A stretch of 64,000 nt of DNA from Caulobacter sp. (lineage in GTDB: Bacteria; Pseudomonadota; Alphaproteobacteria; Caulobacterales; Caulobacteraceae). Position 1 is the stretch's first letter; each line of letters starts with the position of its first letter. Position numbers and translations under genes: made by a program. The notes under the pieces are model-generated. The model worked only from the letters and a program-made list of their open reading frames with translations. It had not been told where the DNA came from and searched no databases. Shown here piece by piece: positions 10,453 to 19,016 of this stretch. Where the stretch lies: positions 124,001 through 188,000 of the forward strand of contig JAHBYC010000001.1 in the NCBI GenBank assembly GCA_019636175.1. Reading direction: 5' to 3'.

Positions 10453-11484
10453 ATGCCCGAACCCATCCTCGATCCCGATCTGCCGATCATCGATCCGCAT
10501 CACCACCTGTGGGACCGCACCTCGCTGTTGCCGCAGCTGCCGCCGCCGACGCACGGGTTCGAGCAGATCATCCGCCGCGTGCCCCGCTATCTGCTGGACG
10601 AACTGCTGGCGGACATGAACAGCGGCCACAATGTCGTGGCCACGGTCTACATGGAATGCGGCTCCTTCTATCGGCCAGACGGTCCGGTCGCCTTGAAGCC
10701 GGTCGGCGAGATCGAGGCGGTGAACGGCCTGGCGGCCATTGCAGACTGCGGCGTCTATGGAACCGCCAAGCCCTGCGCCGGCATCGTCGGCCATGCCGAC
10801 CTGACCCGAGGGGCGGCGGCGCGCGAGACGCTGGAGGCGCAGATGGCCGCCAGCCACCGCTTTCGCGGGATCCGCCACAGCGCCAGCCACGACCCCGACA
10901 GCAAGGTGCTTGGCCCTTTGGTGCGCCAGCCCGCCGGTCTCTACCTGGACAGCACCTTCCGCGAAGGCTTCGCCCAGCTGGCTCCGCTGGGGCTGTCGTT
11001 CGACGCCTGGATGCTGGAGCCGCAGCTGCCGGACCTGATCGACCTGGCCAGGGCCTTCCCCGACACCCGGATCGTCCTCGACCATGTCGGCACGCCGCTG
11101 GGCATCGCGTCCTACGAGGGCCGGCGAGAGGAGCGGTTCCGCGTCTGGCGCGACAACATCCGCAAGCTGGCTGAACTGCCCAATGTTGCAGTGAAGCTGG
11201 GCGGCCTGGCCATGGTGTTTCCGGGCTTTCCCTCCTGTCTCTCGGAGACGCCGGCCCCGTCCGAACAGCTGGCGAAGGAATGGGGGCCCTATCTCGAGAC
11301 CTGCATCGAGGCCTTCGGGCCGACGCGCGGCATGTTCGAGAGCAACTTCCCGGTCGACATCCTCAGCTGCGACTACGCCACCCTGTGGAACGCCTTCAAG
11401 GTGTTCGCCACGGGCTATTCGGCGGACGAGAAGACGGCCCTGTTCGGCGGGACGGCGGCCGAGGTCTATCGGCTGGAGCTGTAG
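10453..11484 (+). CDS. Amidohydrolase family 2 protein (TIM-barrel metal hydrolase)
   Basis: A 343-residue metal-dependent hydrolase or decarboxylase of the amidohydrolase-2 group. The N-terminal LPIIDPHHHLWD carries the HxH metal-binding motif. Later metal or catalytic segments are RGIRHSAS, VLDHVGTPLG and MFESNFPVD. Relatives act on lactones and aromatic carboxylates; the substrate here is not known. The ATG at 10453 is preferred to the one at 10438, because a purine-rich GGAGAGTGGA precedes it and the earlier ATG falls inside the outer arm of palindrome A. The neighbouring acyl-CoA dehydrogenase hints at catabolism, which is only an inference. Confidence 0.86.
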   Translation: MPEPILDPDLPIIDPHHHLWDRTSLLPQLPPPTHGFEQIIRRVPRYLLDELLADMNSGHNVVATVYMECGSFYRPDGPVALKPVGEIEAVNGLAAIADCGVYGTAKPCAGIVGHADLTRGAAARETLEAQMAASHRFRGIRHSASHDPDSKVLGPLVRQPAGLYLDSTFREGFAQLAPLGLSFDAWMLEPQLPDLIDLARAFPDTRIVLDHVGTPLGIASYEGRREERFRVWRDNIRKLAELPNVAVKLGGLAMVFPGFPSCLSETPAPSEQLAKEWGPYLETCIEAFGPTRGMFESNFPVDILSCDYATLWNAFKVFATGYSADEKTALFGGTAAEVYRLEL

Positions 11485-11487
11485 CGT

Positions 11488-11643
11488 CCTTCTCCCCTTG
11501 AGGGAGAAGGTGGCCCGGAGGGCCGGATGAGGGGTCGATCAAAGAGACCGCCGCTCACGCTGGCGACGCTTGATACCCCTGTCGGCCGGCGCGACCCCTC
11601 ATCCGTCGGCTGCGCCGACACCTTCTCCCCCAAGAGGAGAAGG
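11488..11643. repeat. Long imperfect palindrome (intergenic element B)
   Basis: CCTTCTCCCC at 11488-11497 opens an arm that reads through GATGAGGGGTCG. The mirror arm begins CGACCCCTCATC near 11592 and ends GAGGAGAAGG at 11643. The second arm contains the internal hairpin GTCGGC-TGC-GCCGAC. The same modular layout occurs in a half-copy at 18902-18950. The element begins 4 bases after the amidohydrolase stop and its last bases provide the AGAAGGA in front of a possible pyrE start. It belongs to a widespread class of alphaproteobacterial intergenic palindromes (general knowledge). Confidence 0.75.
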
Positions 11644-11663
11644 AATCTGGTATGCGAGGGCTC

Positions 11664-12248
11664 ATGACCAATGAAGACGTCCTCGAGGAATTCCGTGGCG
11701 CCGGCGCCCTGCGGGAAGGCCATTTCGTGCTGTCCAGCGGGCTGCACAGTCCGGTGTTCCTGCAGAAGAACCTGGTCTTCGCCCAGCCCGATCGCTGCGC
11801 CCGGCTGTGCAAGGCGCTGGCGGATCGGATCGTCGCCGAGGTCGGCAAGCCTGATATCTGCATCTCGCCCGCCGTCGGCGGGATCATCCCCGGCTACGAA
11901 ACCGCCCGCCAACTTGGCGTGACCTCCCTCTACGTCGAGCGGGAGGGGGGCGAATTCAAGCTCCGGCGCGGCTTCCACGTCGAGCCCGGAGCGCGGGTGG
12001 TGATGGTCGAGGACATTGTCACCACCGGCCTCTCCAGCCGCGAATGCATCGCCGCCATCCAGGCCGCCGGGGGCGAGGTGATCGCCGCCGCCTGTATCGT
12101 CGACCGCTCCGGCGGCAAGGCCGATGTCGGGGTTCCCCTGGTCGCCCTGGCCACCCTCGACGTCCCGGCCTATCCGGCGGACGCCCTGCCGGCAGAACTG
12201 GCGGCCGTCCCCGTCGAGGATCCCGGCAGCCGGCGGCTGTCGAAGTAG
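11664..12248 (+). CDS. pyrE: Orotate phosphoribosyltransferase
   Basis: This enzyme joins orotate to PRPP to form orotidine 5-phosphate in pyrimidine synthesis. The PRPP-binding signature [14 protein letters not shown] is intact, as are [11 protein letters not shown] and [14 protein letters not shown]. At 194 residues it is the normal length. Two starts are possible. ATG 11664 ([10 protein letters not shown]) matches the usual N-terminus, while ATG 11652 adds MRGL and has a better-spaced purine-rich site that comes from the end of repeat B. It stands alone here, though pyrE-pdxJ proximity is common in this group. Confidence 0.95.
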   Translation: MTNEDVLEEFRGAGALREGHFVLSSGLHSPVFLQKNLVFAQPDRCARLCKALADRIVAEVGKPDICISPAVGGIIPGYETARQLGVTSLYVEREGGEFKLRRGFHVEPGARVVMVEDIVTTGLSSRECIAAIQAAGGEVIAAACIVDRSGGKADVGVPLVALATLDVPAYPADALPAELAAVPVEDPGSRRLSK

Positions 12249-12249
12249 C

Positions 12250-12720
12250 TCAGCCCTTCGCCGCTTCCTCCAGCGGCGCGATGTCCAGCTTCACCATCGT
12301 CATCATCTTTTCGGCCACCCGCTTGGCCACGGCCGGATCCTTGTCGTTCATCAGTTCGCCCAGGCGCTTGGGCAGAATCTGCCACGACAGACCCCAGCGG
12401 TCCTTCAGCCAGCCGCATTGCTCGACGCTGCCGCCTTCCTTCAGGGCGTCCCACAGCCGGTCGATCTCGGCCTGGGTGTCGCATTGCACCATGATCGAGA
12501 AGGCGTGGTTGAAAGGGTCCAGCGGGCCGGCCTCGATGGCCATGTAGTTCTGGTCGCCCAGAGTGAAGCCGACGATCTTGACGCTGCCGGCCGGGCCGGA
12601 GGGATTGTCGGCCATGACCGCCGCGTTCTGGGTGACGGCCGAACCGGGGATCAAGGAGGTGTAGAGCCGGATGGCCGCGACCATATCCTTCTCGAACCAA
12701 AGGTGCTGGGTGACTTTCAT
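12250..12720 (-). CDS. VOC family (PhnB-like) protein
   Basis: A 156-residue protein of the vicinal-oxygen-chelate superfamily, close to the PhnB/3-demethylubiquinone-methyltransferase-like group. Typical features are the N-terminal QHLWFEKDMVAAIRLY, the central NYMAIEAGPLDPFNHAFSI strand pair, and DRWGLSWQILP followed by a long helix. Members of this group rarely have an assigned activity. The stop codon lies 1 base past the convergent pyrE stop. Its upstream gap of 187 bases to the pdxJ start is divergent and must hold both promoters; I see no clear motif there. Confidence 0.82.
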   Translation of the reverse strand: MKVTQHLWFEKDMVAAIRLYTSLIPGSAVTQNAAVMADNPSGPAGSVKIVGFTLGDQNYMAIEAGPLDPFNHAFSIMVQCDTQAEIDRLWDALKEGGSVEQCGWLKDRWGLSWQILPKRLGELMNDKDPAVAKRVAEKMMTMVKLDIAPLEEAAKG

Positions 12721-12907
12721 GGTTCAGTCCTTCTCATCCAATGGCCGTTCGGCAGTCTTGAGCCCTGGCCGTTCCCCACAAGGACGCCGGAACCTCGTCG
12801 ATCCCGACATCCCGCTCGCAGGAATTCGTCGCCGAACGTGACCAACGCACCCTTTTCCGCGGGGCAGGGGGGTCTTAAGTAGGGCGCAGCCGCCTGGATA
12901 TCGCCTC

Positions 12908-13687
12908 ATGACCCTGCGCCCCACGCCTCTGAGACTAGGCGTCAACATCGACCACGTCGCCACCATCCGCAACGCGCGGGGCGCCAGCTATCCCGAGCCG
13001 GTGCGGGCGGCGGAGTTGGCGCTGGCCGCCGGGGCGGACGGGATCACCGCCCATCTGCGCGAGGATCGCCGACATATCTCCGACACCGATATCGACCAGC
13101 TGGCCGACCTCTGCCGCAAGCGCGGGAAGCCGTTGAACCTGGAGATGGCGGTCACCGACGAGATGGTGGCCATCGCCCTGCGCCATCGCCCCCATGCGGC
13201 CTGCCTGGTGCCGGAGCGACGCGAGGAGGTGACGACCGAGGGGGGGCTGGACGTCGTACGCGGTCACAACGCGGTCAAGGCGGCGACCTCGGCGCTGCGG
13301 GCGGCGGGCAGCCGTGTGTCCCTGTTCATCGAAGCCGACCCCAGGCAGATCAGCGCCTCGGCCGAGGTCGGCGCCCAGGTCGTCGAGCTTCACACCGGCG
13401 CCTTCTGCGATGCGGCCAGGGCCGGAGAGGCGGAACGGGCGGCGGCCATCCTGCAGCGGCTGCGCGAGGGCGCGGCGCAGGCCCAGGCCCTGGGCATGGA
13501 GGTCCATGCGGGTCACGGCATCGACTATGCGACGGTCGCTCCGGTGGCCGCCATTCCCCAGCTGGCGGAGCTGAACATCGGCCACTTCCTGATCGGCGAG
13601 GCCATCTTCGTGGGGCTTCCAGAAGCCATCCGACGGATGCGCCAGCTGATGGTCGCCGCCCGCGCCGCCGCGGAGCAGGCCGCGTGA
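12908..13687 (+). CDS. pdxJ: Pyridoxine 5-phosphate synthase
   Basis: PdxJ condenses 1-deoxyxylulose 5-phosphate with 3-amino-2-oxopropyl phosphate to make pyridoxine 5-phosphate. The (beta/alpha)8 barrel landmarks are present: [16 protein letters not shown] at the N-terminus, [35 protein letters not shown], and HAGHGIDY near the C-terminus, then the phosphate-binding [12 protein letters not shown]. The length, 259 residues, is normal. The stop codon overlaps the acpS start by 4 bases, so pdxJ and acpS are co-translated. Confidence 0.97.
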   Translation: MTLRPTPLRLGVNIDHVATIRNARGASYPEPVRAAELALAAGADGITAHLREDRRHISDTDIDQLADLCRKRGKPLNLEMAVTDEMVAIALRHRPHAACLVPERREEVTTEGGLDVVRGHNAVKAATSALRAAGSRVSLFIEADPRQISASAEVGAQVVELHTGAFCDAARAGEAERAAAILQRLREGAAQAQALGMEVHAGHGIDYATVAPVAAIPQLAELNIGHFLIGEAIFVGLPEAIRRMRQLMVAARAAAEQAA

Positions 13688-14097
13688 TTGTCGGACTGGG
13701 TTCGGACCTCTGCGACATCCGGCGCATCGACAAGACCCTGAACCGGTTCGGCGACCGCTTTGTCCAGCGGCTGTTCACCGAGATCGAGCAGGCCAAGTCG
13801 GACCGTCGCAAGGACCGGGCCGCCTCCTACGCCAAGCGGTTCGCCGCCAAGGAGGCCTGCGCCAAGGCGCTGGGCACCGGTGTCCCCCGCCGGGGCGTGC
13901 ACTGGCGCGACATGGGGGTGGCCAACCTGCGATCCGGCGCGCCGACCATGGTGCTGACCGGCGGCGCCGCCGAACGCCTCGCCCAGATCATTCCCGAGGG
14001 CATGGAGGGCCGTATCCACGTGACCTTGACCGACGATCACCCCTACGCCCAGGCCTTCGTCATCATCGAAGCGTTGCCGCGACAACTTACGCCATGA
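13684..14097 (+). CDS. acpS: Holo-[acyl-carrier-protein] synthase
   Basis: AcpS transfers the 4-phosphopantetheine arm of coenzyme A to apo-ACP. The N-terminal [14 protein letters not shown] carries the magnesium-binding aspartate, and [14 protein letters not shown] carries the matching glutamate. The C-terminal [16 protein letters not shown] is typical. The start codon is GTG, embedded in the pdxJ stop (GTGA overlap). At 137 residues it is of usual length. The arrangement pdxJ-acpS-lepB-rnc-era is conserved in many alphaproteobacteria. Confidence 0.96.
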   Translation: MIVGLGSDLCDIRRIDKTLNRFGDRFVQRLFTEIEQAKSDRRKDRAASYAKRFAAKEACAKALGTGVPRRGVHWRDMGVANLRSGAPTMVLTGGAAERLAQIIPEGMEGRIHVTLTDDHPYAQAFVIIEALPRQLTP

Positions 14098-14200
14098 AGG
14101 CGAGTTGGGCGGCGCAATGCTTGCCCATGGGGTATTCAAAGTCTAACCAGACCCCCTGAGCCTTAGCGCTCAAAGTCCCTGAAGAGAATCACGCGTCGCC

Positions 14201-15052
14201 ATGACTGAAACCGTGTCCAATGAGGCCGATCCCGAGCTGAACGCCGCTCCCGAGCAGGAAGAGGCCGAAGCGCCGACGGTGATGCAGGAGGGGATCGAGA
14301 TCGCCAAGACGGTGATCTACGCGCTGCTGATCGCCTTCGTGCTGCGGGTGCTGCTGTTCCAGCCCTTCACCATCCCGTCCGGCTCGATGGAGCCGAACCT
14401 GCTGCATGGCGACTACATCATCGTGTCCAAGTGGCCCTATGGCTGGTCGAGACACTCGATCCCGCTGAGCCCGCCGCTGTTCAAGGGGCGCATCTTCGGC
14501 GGTACGCCCAAGCGCGGCGACATCATCGTGTTCAAGCTGCCGGCCGACAACAAGACCGACTACATCAAGCGCCTGATCGGCCTGCCCGGTGACCGCATCC
14601 AGGTCCGCAGCGGCGTGCTCTTCGTCAACGAAAAGCCGTTGCCGCATGTCCAGGTGAGCCGCAACGACATGCTCGACATGGACCGCGTGCGCCGCCAGGA
14701 GACCTCGCTCGACGGCAAGACCTACGTCACCTACGCGGGCGCCGAATACGGCTACGTCAACAACACCGGCGTCTTCCTGGTGCCCCAGGGCCATTACTTC
14801 TTCATGGGTGACAACCGCGACAACTCGCTGGATAGCCGGGTGGAGCCCAACTACGCCGAGCCTCGCAGCGGCGGCGTCGGTTTCGTGCCGGCCGAGAACC
14901 TGGTCGGCAAGGCGGAGATCATCCTGCTGTCCTGGTATCCGAAGTCCAACCCCTACGACGGCGAGCCGCAGCATGAGGGCGCCTCGTTGTTCAAACCCTG
15001 GACGTGGTTCACCGAGGCCCGGCCCAGCCGGTTCTTCCACATTCTCAAGTGA
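14201..15052 (+). CDS. lepB: Signal peptidase I
   Basis: LepB cuts signal peptides from exported proteins at the outer face of the inner membrane. A single membrane segment is visible at about residues 36-55 (VIYALLIAFVLRVLLF). The catalytic Ser62 lies in PSGSMEPNLLHGDYI and the general base Lys123 in DYIKRLIGLPGDRI. The FMGDNRDNSLDSR box is also present. The acidic N-terminal 30 residues are cytoplasmic. The stop codon overlaps the rnc start by one base, so lepB and rnc are coupled. A separate promoter could sit in the 103-base gap after acpS. Confidence 0.97.
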   Translation: MTETVSNEADPELNAAPEQEEAEAPTVMQEGIEIAKTVIYALLIAFVLRVLLFQPFTIPSGSMEPNLLHGDYIIVSKWPYGWSRHSIPLSPPLFKGRIFGGTPKRGDIIVFKLPADNKTDYIKRLIGLPGDRIQVRSGVLFVNEKPLPHVQVSRNDMLDMDRVRRQETSLDGKTYVTYAGAEYGYVNNTGVFLVPQGHYFFMGDNRDNSLDSRVEPNYAEPRSGGVGFVPAENLVGKAEIILLSWYPKSNPYDGEPQHEGASLFKPWTWFTEARPSRFFHILK

Positions 15053-15747
15053 TGGACTGGTCCGAGGTCGTCGAGGCCCTGGAACGCCGCATCGGACACG
15101 TCTTCGCCGACCGCACCCTGCTGGAACGGGCGCTGACCCATTCCAGCGTCGGCGACGGGGCGGTGAAGGTGCGCCACAACGAGCGGCTGGAATTCCTGGG
15201 CGACCGGGTGCTGGGCCTGCTCGCCTCCGAGCGGCTGCTGGCGCTGTATCCCGAGGCCCGTGAGGGCGAGATGTCGCCCCGGCTGGCCAATCTGGTCAAC
15301 GGCAAGGCCTGCGCGCGGGTCGGCCGGCGGCTGGATATCGGCGCGGCGCTGCGCATGAGCGGCTCGGCCAGCCGCATGGGGGTCCGCGATAACGACAACG
15401 CGCTCGGCGATGCGGTCGAGGCCCTGATGGCGGCCATCTATCTGGACGGCGGCCTGGACGCCGCGCGGGGCTTCTTCGACCAGAGCTGGGGTGAGGAGTT
15501 CGCCCAGCTCGAACAGCCAAGGGCCAAGGATTCCAAGACCCGGCTGCAGGAATGGGCTATGGGCCAGCGACTGCCGGTTCCCGCCTATTCCGTTATCGAA
15601 CAGACCGGCCCCGATCACGCGCCCCGATTCACGGTGGAGGTCGCCGTCCGGGGCTATCAAAGCGAGCGCGGGGAGGGGGGCTCGCGCCGGGAAGCAGAAA
15701 AGGCGGCCGCCTCGGCGATGCTGCTGAAACAGGAAGGCAAGACATGA
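15052..15747 (+). CDS. rnc: Ribonuclease III
   Basis: RNase III cuts double-stranded RNA, including rRNA precursors. The endonuclease domain carries the signature NERLEFLGDRVLGL with its acidic metal ligands, and the second acidic site appears in DNDNALGDAVEALMAAIY. The C-terminal double-stranded RNA-binding domain ends EAEKAAASAMLLKQEG. The ATG at 15052 overlaps the lepB stop by one base and gives the normal 231 residues. The 3 prime end overlaps the era start by 4 bases. Confidence 0.97.
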   Translation: MDWSEVVEALERRIGHVFADRTLLERALTHSSVGDGAVKVRHNERLEFLGDRVLGLLASERLLALYPEAREGEMSPRLANLVNGKACARVGRRLDIGAALRMSGSASRMGVRDNDNALGDAVEALMAAIYLDGGLDAARGFFDQSWGEEFAQLEQPRAKDSKTRLQEWAMGQRLPVPAYSVIEQTGPDHAPRFTVEVAVRGYQSERGEGGSRREAEKAAASAMLLKQEGKT

Positions 15748-16676
15748 CCCGGGCAGGCTTCGCGGCCATCATCGGCGCGCCCAACGCCGGAAAATCCACC
15801 CTGACCAATCGTCTGGTCGGGGCCAAGGTCTCGATCGTCACCCAGAAGGTGCAGACCACGCGCTTTCCGGTGCGCGGCGTCGCCCTGGCGGGCGAGGCCC
15901 AGATCGTTCTGGTCGATACGCCCGGGATCTTCACCCCGCGCCGCCGACTGGATCGCGCCATGGTGCGCAGCGCCTGGGCCGGGGCCGAGGACGCCGACTG
16001 CGTGGTGCATCTGGTCGATGTGCAGGCCGAGCTGGCCGTGCAGGACAAGACCGCCACGGCGGCGGACAAGCGCGGCGTCCAGGATGTCGAGACGATCATC
16101 TCGGCGCTGGAGGCCGCGGGCAAACAGGTGATCCTGGCCCTCAACAAGATTGACGGGGTCAAGCGCGAGCGGCTGCTGGCCGTGTCGCAGCGGCTTTATG
16201 AGACCGGGGTCTACAGCGAGGTGTTCATGATCAGCGCCGCCGACGGCTCCGGCGTCGAAGACCTGCGCGCCCGCCTGGGCGAACTGATGCCGGAGGGACC
16301 CTGGCTCTATCCCGAAGACCAGACCGCCGACATTCCGGCCCGGTTGCTCGCCGCCGAGATCACCCGCGAGAAAATCTACCTGCGGGTCCATGAGGAACTG
16401 CCCTACGCGGCGGCGGTGGACACCACCTCGTTCGAGGAAAAGAAGGACGGCTCCCTGCGCATTGAGCAGACCATTCTGGTCGAGCGGGAAGGGCAGCGCG
16501 CAATCGTCATCGGCGCCAACGGCCAGACCCTGAAATGGATCGGCCAGAAGAGCCGTGAGGAGTTGAAGGAGCTGTTCGAGCGGACCGTTCACCTGTTCCT
16601 TCATGTCCGGGTCCGCGAGACCTGGGCCGAGGAGCGCGAGGCCTATGCCTCAATGGGTCTGGACTTCGACGTCTGA
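15744..16676 (+). CDS. era: GTPase Era
   Basis: Era is an essential GTPase that binds the 3 prime end of 16S rRNA during small-subunit assembly. The G1 motif GAPNAGKST, G3 LVDTPGIF and G4 ALNKIDGV are all intact. The C-terminal KH RNA-binding domain is recognisable from IVIGANGQTLKWIGQKSR. The ATG at 15744 is chosen because it overlaps the rnc stop (ATGA) and begins right at the G domain. The length is 310 residues. The next gene downstream is not recO, as would be usual, but a SnoaL-like gene. Confidence 0.97.
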   Translation: MTRAGFAAIIGAPNAGKSTLTNRLVGAKVSIVTQKVQTTRFPVRGVALAGEAQIVLVDTPGIFTPRRRLDRAMVRSAWAGAEDADCVVHLVDVQAELAVQDKTATAADKRGVQDVETIISALEAAGKQVILALNKIDGVKRERLLAVSQRLYETGVYSEVFMISAADGSGVEDLRARLGELMPEGPWLYPEDQTADIPARLLAAEITREKIYLRVHEELPYAAAVDTTSFEEKKDGSLRIEQTILVEREGQRAIVIGANGQTLKWIGQKSREELKELFERTVHLFLHVRVRETWAEEREAYASMGLDFDV

Positions 16677-16697
16677 CGAAAGCTGGCGAGGGCCATC

Positions 16698-17204
16698 ATG
16701 CGCATCCTGATCCTGATCCTGGCGTTGCTGGCCCCCGCGGCTTTGGCCCAGTCGGCTGTGGCCCAGCCGACCGATCCGGTGACCGCGATCAATGAAACCC
16801 TCGATGCGGTGCATGACGCCGCTGCCAAGGCCGACGGCTCCCGCTATTTCGCCCTCTACACCGACGACGCCATCTACATCGGCACCGATGCCGCCGAGCG
16901 CTGGACGCTGGCCGAATTCAGGGCCTTCGCAGAGCCCTATTTCGCCAAGGGCAAGGGCTGGACCTACCATCCACGCGAGCGCCACGTCGTCATCGCCGAC
17001 ATCCCCTGCCGCTGCATCGCCTGGTTCGACGAACTTCTGGACAGTGAGAGCTACGGCACCAGCCGCGGCACCGGCGTGCTGGTGCTGTCGGACGGGCGCT
17101 GGAAGGTGGCGCAATATGCGCTGACCTTCCCGATCCCGAACGACCTGGCGCATGGGTTCACGGACCAGATCAAGGCATTCGAGGCGAAGGCGAAAGCCAA
17201 GTAA
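16698..17204 (+). CDS. Secreted SnoaL-like (DUF4440-type) protein
   Basis: A 168-residue exported protein. Residues 1-22 form a signal peptide (MRILILILALLAPAALAQ and on). The mature part has the cone-shaped SnoaL/NTF2-like pattern: a first helix ending in YFALYTDDAIYIGTDAAERW, a LAEFRAFAEPYFA helix, then strands through GTGVLVLSDGRWKVAQYALTF. The fold binds small molecules or acts as a calcium/calmodulin-kinase-like association domain, but no activity can be assigned. It starts 21 bases after era and converges on the AlkD-like gene, with palindrome C between them. Confidence 0.8.
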   Translation: MRILILILALLAPAALAQSAVAQPTDPVTAINETLDAVHDAAAKADGSRYFALYTDDAIYIGTDAAERWTLAEFRAFAEPYFAKGKGWTYHPRERHVVIADIPCRCIAWFDELLDSESYGTSRGTGVLVLSDGRWKVAQYALTFPIPNDLAHGFTDQIKAFEAKAKAK

Positions 17205-17240
17205 CCGTCTGCCGACTGCTATCCGTTTCTCCGCACCCCT

Positions 17241-17378
17241 CCGTCATCCTGAATACTTGAGCCTAGGACCCATTTGTCCGTTTGTACGAACCGTAAAGTG
17301 GAGGCGCGGCCGCGCCTGGATGGCAAAGGCTCGTGGCAGCTGAACGATTGGTCCTAGGCACAAGGCCTAGGATGACGG
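17241..17378. repeat. Imperfect palindrome (intergenic element C) reaching into the AlkD gene
   Basis: CCGTCATCCT (17241-17250) pairs exactly with AGGATGACGG (17369-17378). Within these arms GCCTAGGACC (near 17261) is mirrored by GGTCCTAGG (near 17350). The centre is unrelated spacer. The right arm enters the 3 prime end of the convergent AlkD-like gene: its stop codon (17367-17369) and last codons lie in the repeat. It may act as a two-way terminator between the convergent genes. Confidence 0.7.
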
Positions 17379-18110
17379 GGCGGAAGTAGCGGCGGCGCGC
17401 AATCCCATGAAGTAAGCCCGCCGCTCGGGCTCGAAATGCTCCAACGCCGCCCGCAGGGTCGTCCGCGCCATCGTCGCCCCGTGCTTCTCGAGGAACGCCT
17501 CCAGCCGCGCCCGGTCCTTGTCACAGGTCCGCAACGCCCAACCGACGGCTTTATGCGTCAGGTCGTGCGGGTCGGGGAGCAGCATCTCCGCAATCGCGTA
17601 GCTGTCGTCGTGGTCGCCTTTCAGCGCGAAGTGCAGCGTCGCCAGGATCGCCGTCCGCCGCTCCCACAGATCCTCCGACCGGGCCAGCCGGTAGAGCACC
17701 GCCCGGTCCTTGTCCCGCAGATACCGCCCGACCACCCGCCACGCCGCCAGATCGACGAGGTCCCAGCTGTTGATCCGGTCGTGCCGCCGCAGATAGAGCT
17801 CATACAACTCCCTCAGCCGCTCCGCCGAACAACCCTTGGCCGACCCGGCCTTGCCCATGATGCTCAGCGCCCCGGCCCGGTCCTCATGGACCTCACTCTC
17901 CAGCAGCAGCTCCAACTCCGCCACGGGCATGGCCAGATAGCCTTCGGACACCTTGAACAGCGTCCCCATCTTCACCCCGATGAAGACGTCACCCTCGCCA
18001 TAGTCCCCTTCGCCGGCCTTGAAGTAGCGCTGGATCTTGCGCAGCTCCTCGTCGGACTGGCGCCTCCGAAGCTCCGCTTGGAAGGCCTTCGCCGTCTGAT
18101 CCTGCGCCAT
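17367..18110 (-). CDS. DNA alkylation repair (AlkD-like HEAT-repeat) protein
   Basis: A 247-residue all-helical protein of the AlkD family, DNA glycosylases that remove bulky cationic alkyl purines without base flipping. Features are the N-terminal YFKAGEGDYGEGDVFIGVK, the helix SWDLVDLAAWRVVG, the Trp/Arg stretch SEDLWERRTAILATLHFALKG, and HDLTHKAVGWALR. The order matches AlkD/AlkC-like proteins, with Trp and Arg in the DNA-facing groove. The stop codon falls inside repeat C. The gene is divergent from recO, with 49 bases between starts, so both repair genes may share a regulatory gap. Confidence 0.88.
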   Translation of the reverse strand: MAQDQTAKAFQAELRRRQSDEELRKIQRYFKAGEGDYGEGDVFIGVKMGTLFKVSEGYLAMPVAELELLLESEVHEDRAGALSIMGKAGSAKGCSAERLRELYELYLRRHDRINSWDLVDLAAWRVVGRYLRDKDRAVLYRLARSEDLWERRTAILATLHFALKGDHDDSYAIAEMLLPDPHDLTHKAVGWALRTCDKDRARLEAFLEKHGATMARTTLRAALEHFEPERRAYFMGLRAAATSAPSS

Positions 18111-18159
18111 GCCACTCCGCCCCCGTGCATCGAGCCCCGACGCAGGCTATCTGCTCCTC

Positions 18160-18891
18160 ATGGAATGGGAAGACGACGCCTACATCCTTTCGGCCCGAAG
18201 CCATGGAGAGAGCGGGGCCATCGTCGACCTGCTGACCGAGACCCGGGGGCGGCACGCCGCGCATGTCGCCGGCGGCGCGTCGCGTCGGATGCGGTCGCTG
18301 TTGCAGCCGGGGGTGAAGGTCATCGTCAGCTACAGGGCCCGGGTCGAGGGGCAGCTCGGCTCCGCCAGCCTGGAACCGATCGGCGAGGGGCCGTCGGAAC
18401 TGTTCGACGACCCGCTGGCGCTCAGCGGGCTGGCCGCGGCGGCGGCGGTCGCGGGCGGCGCCCTGCCGGAGCGCGAAGCCCATCCCGGCGCCTTTCACGC
18501 TTTCGACGCCCTGATCGGGGCCCTCGGCATACCCGACGTCTGGCCGGCCATATTCGTGCAGTTCGAGGCCGGGCTGCTGCGGGAACTGGGGTTCGGTCTG
18601 GACCTTGGCAAATGCGCCGCGACCGGCGTGACCGAGGACCTGATCTGGGTCAGCCCGCGAACAGGCCGGGCGGTGTCGCGCGAGGCGGGCGAGCCCTATG
18701 CCGACAGGCTGCTGGCCCTGCCGCCCTTCATGATCTCACCCCGCAATGGTCTGAGGGACGGAGACGTGCGGGACGGCTTCAGCCTGACGGGCCATTTCCT
18801 CGAACAGTTCGTCTTCGGCCCACTGAACAAACCGCTGCCGCCGGCCCGGGTCTGGCTTCTGGAGCGTCTGAGCGATGCGGGGCGGCTTTAG
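18160..18891 (+). CDS. recO: DNA repair protein RecO
   Basis: RecO works with RecF and RecR to load RecA at gaps. The OB-fold N-terminus is MEWEDDAYILSARSHGESGAIVDLL, with the usual HAAHVAGGASRRMRSLLQPG. The helical middle has the FVQFEAGLLRELGFGLDLGKCAATG motif. Only one of the usual zinc-type cysteines is visible, as in many alphaproteobacterial RecO proteins. The ATG at 18160 is chosen because the longer frame to 18109 has a non-conserved leader. The length is 243 residues, and a half-copy of the repeat family separates it from parC. Confidence 0.93.
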   Translation: MEWEDDAYILSARSHGESGAIVDLLTETRGRHAAHVAGGASRRMRSLLQPGVKVIVSYRARVEGQLGSASLEPIGEGPSELFDDPLALSGLAAAAAVAGGALPEREAHPGAFHAFDALIGALGIPDVWPAIFVQFEAGLLRELGFGLDLGKCAATGVTEDLIWVSPRTGRAVSREAGEPYADRLLALPPFMISPRNGLRDGDVRDGFSLTGHFLEQFVFGPLNKPLPPARVWLLERLSDAGRL

Positions 18892-18901
18892 GGCTGGCCG
18901 A

Positions 18902-18950
18902 GGACCCCCTCAGTCGGCTTCGCCGACAGCTGCCCCAGAGGGGGAGCAGT
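18902..18950. repeat. Half-copy of palindromic repeat family B (element D)
   Basis: GACCCCCTC (18903-18911), the hairpin GTCGGC-TTC-GCCGAC (18913-18927) and the C4/G5 hairpin CCCCAGAGGGGG (18933-18944) follow in the same order as the right arm of element B at 11592-11643. This copy lacks the mirror arm. It lies between the recO stop and the parC start and could end recO transcription. Confidence 0.6.
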
Positions 18951-19016
18951 TGGGAGGGCGGCTGTGACTTCGAGCGCCCAAGCGCCTAGACTGGACGCAG
19001 TTGATTCTGGAACCGC

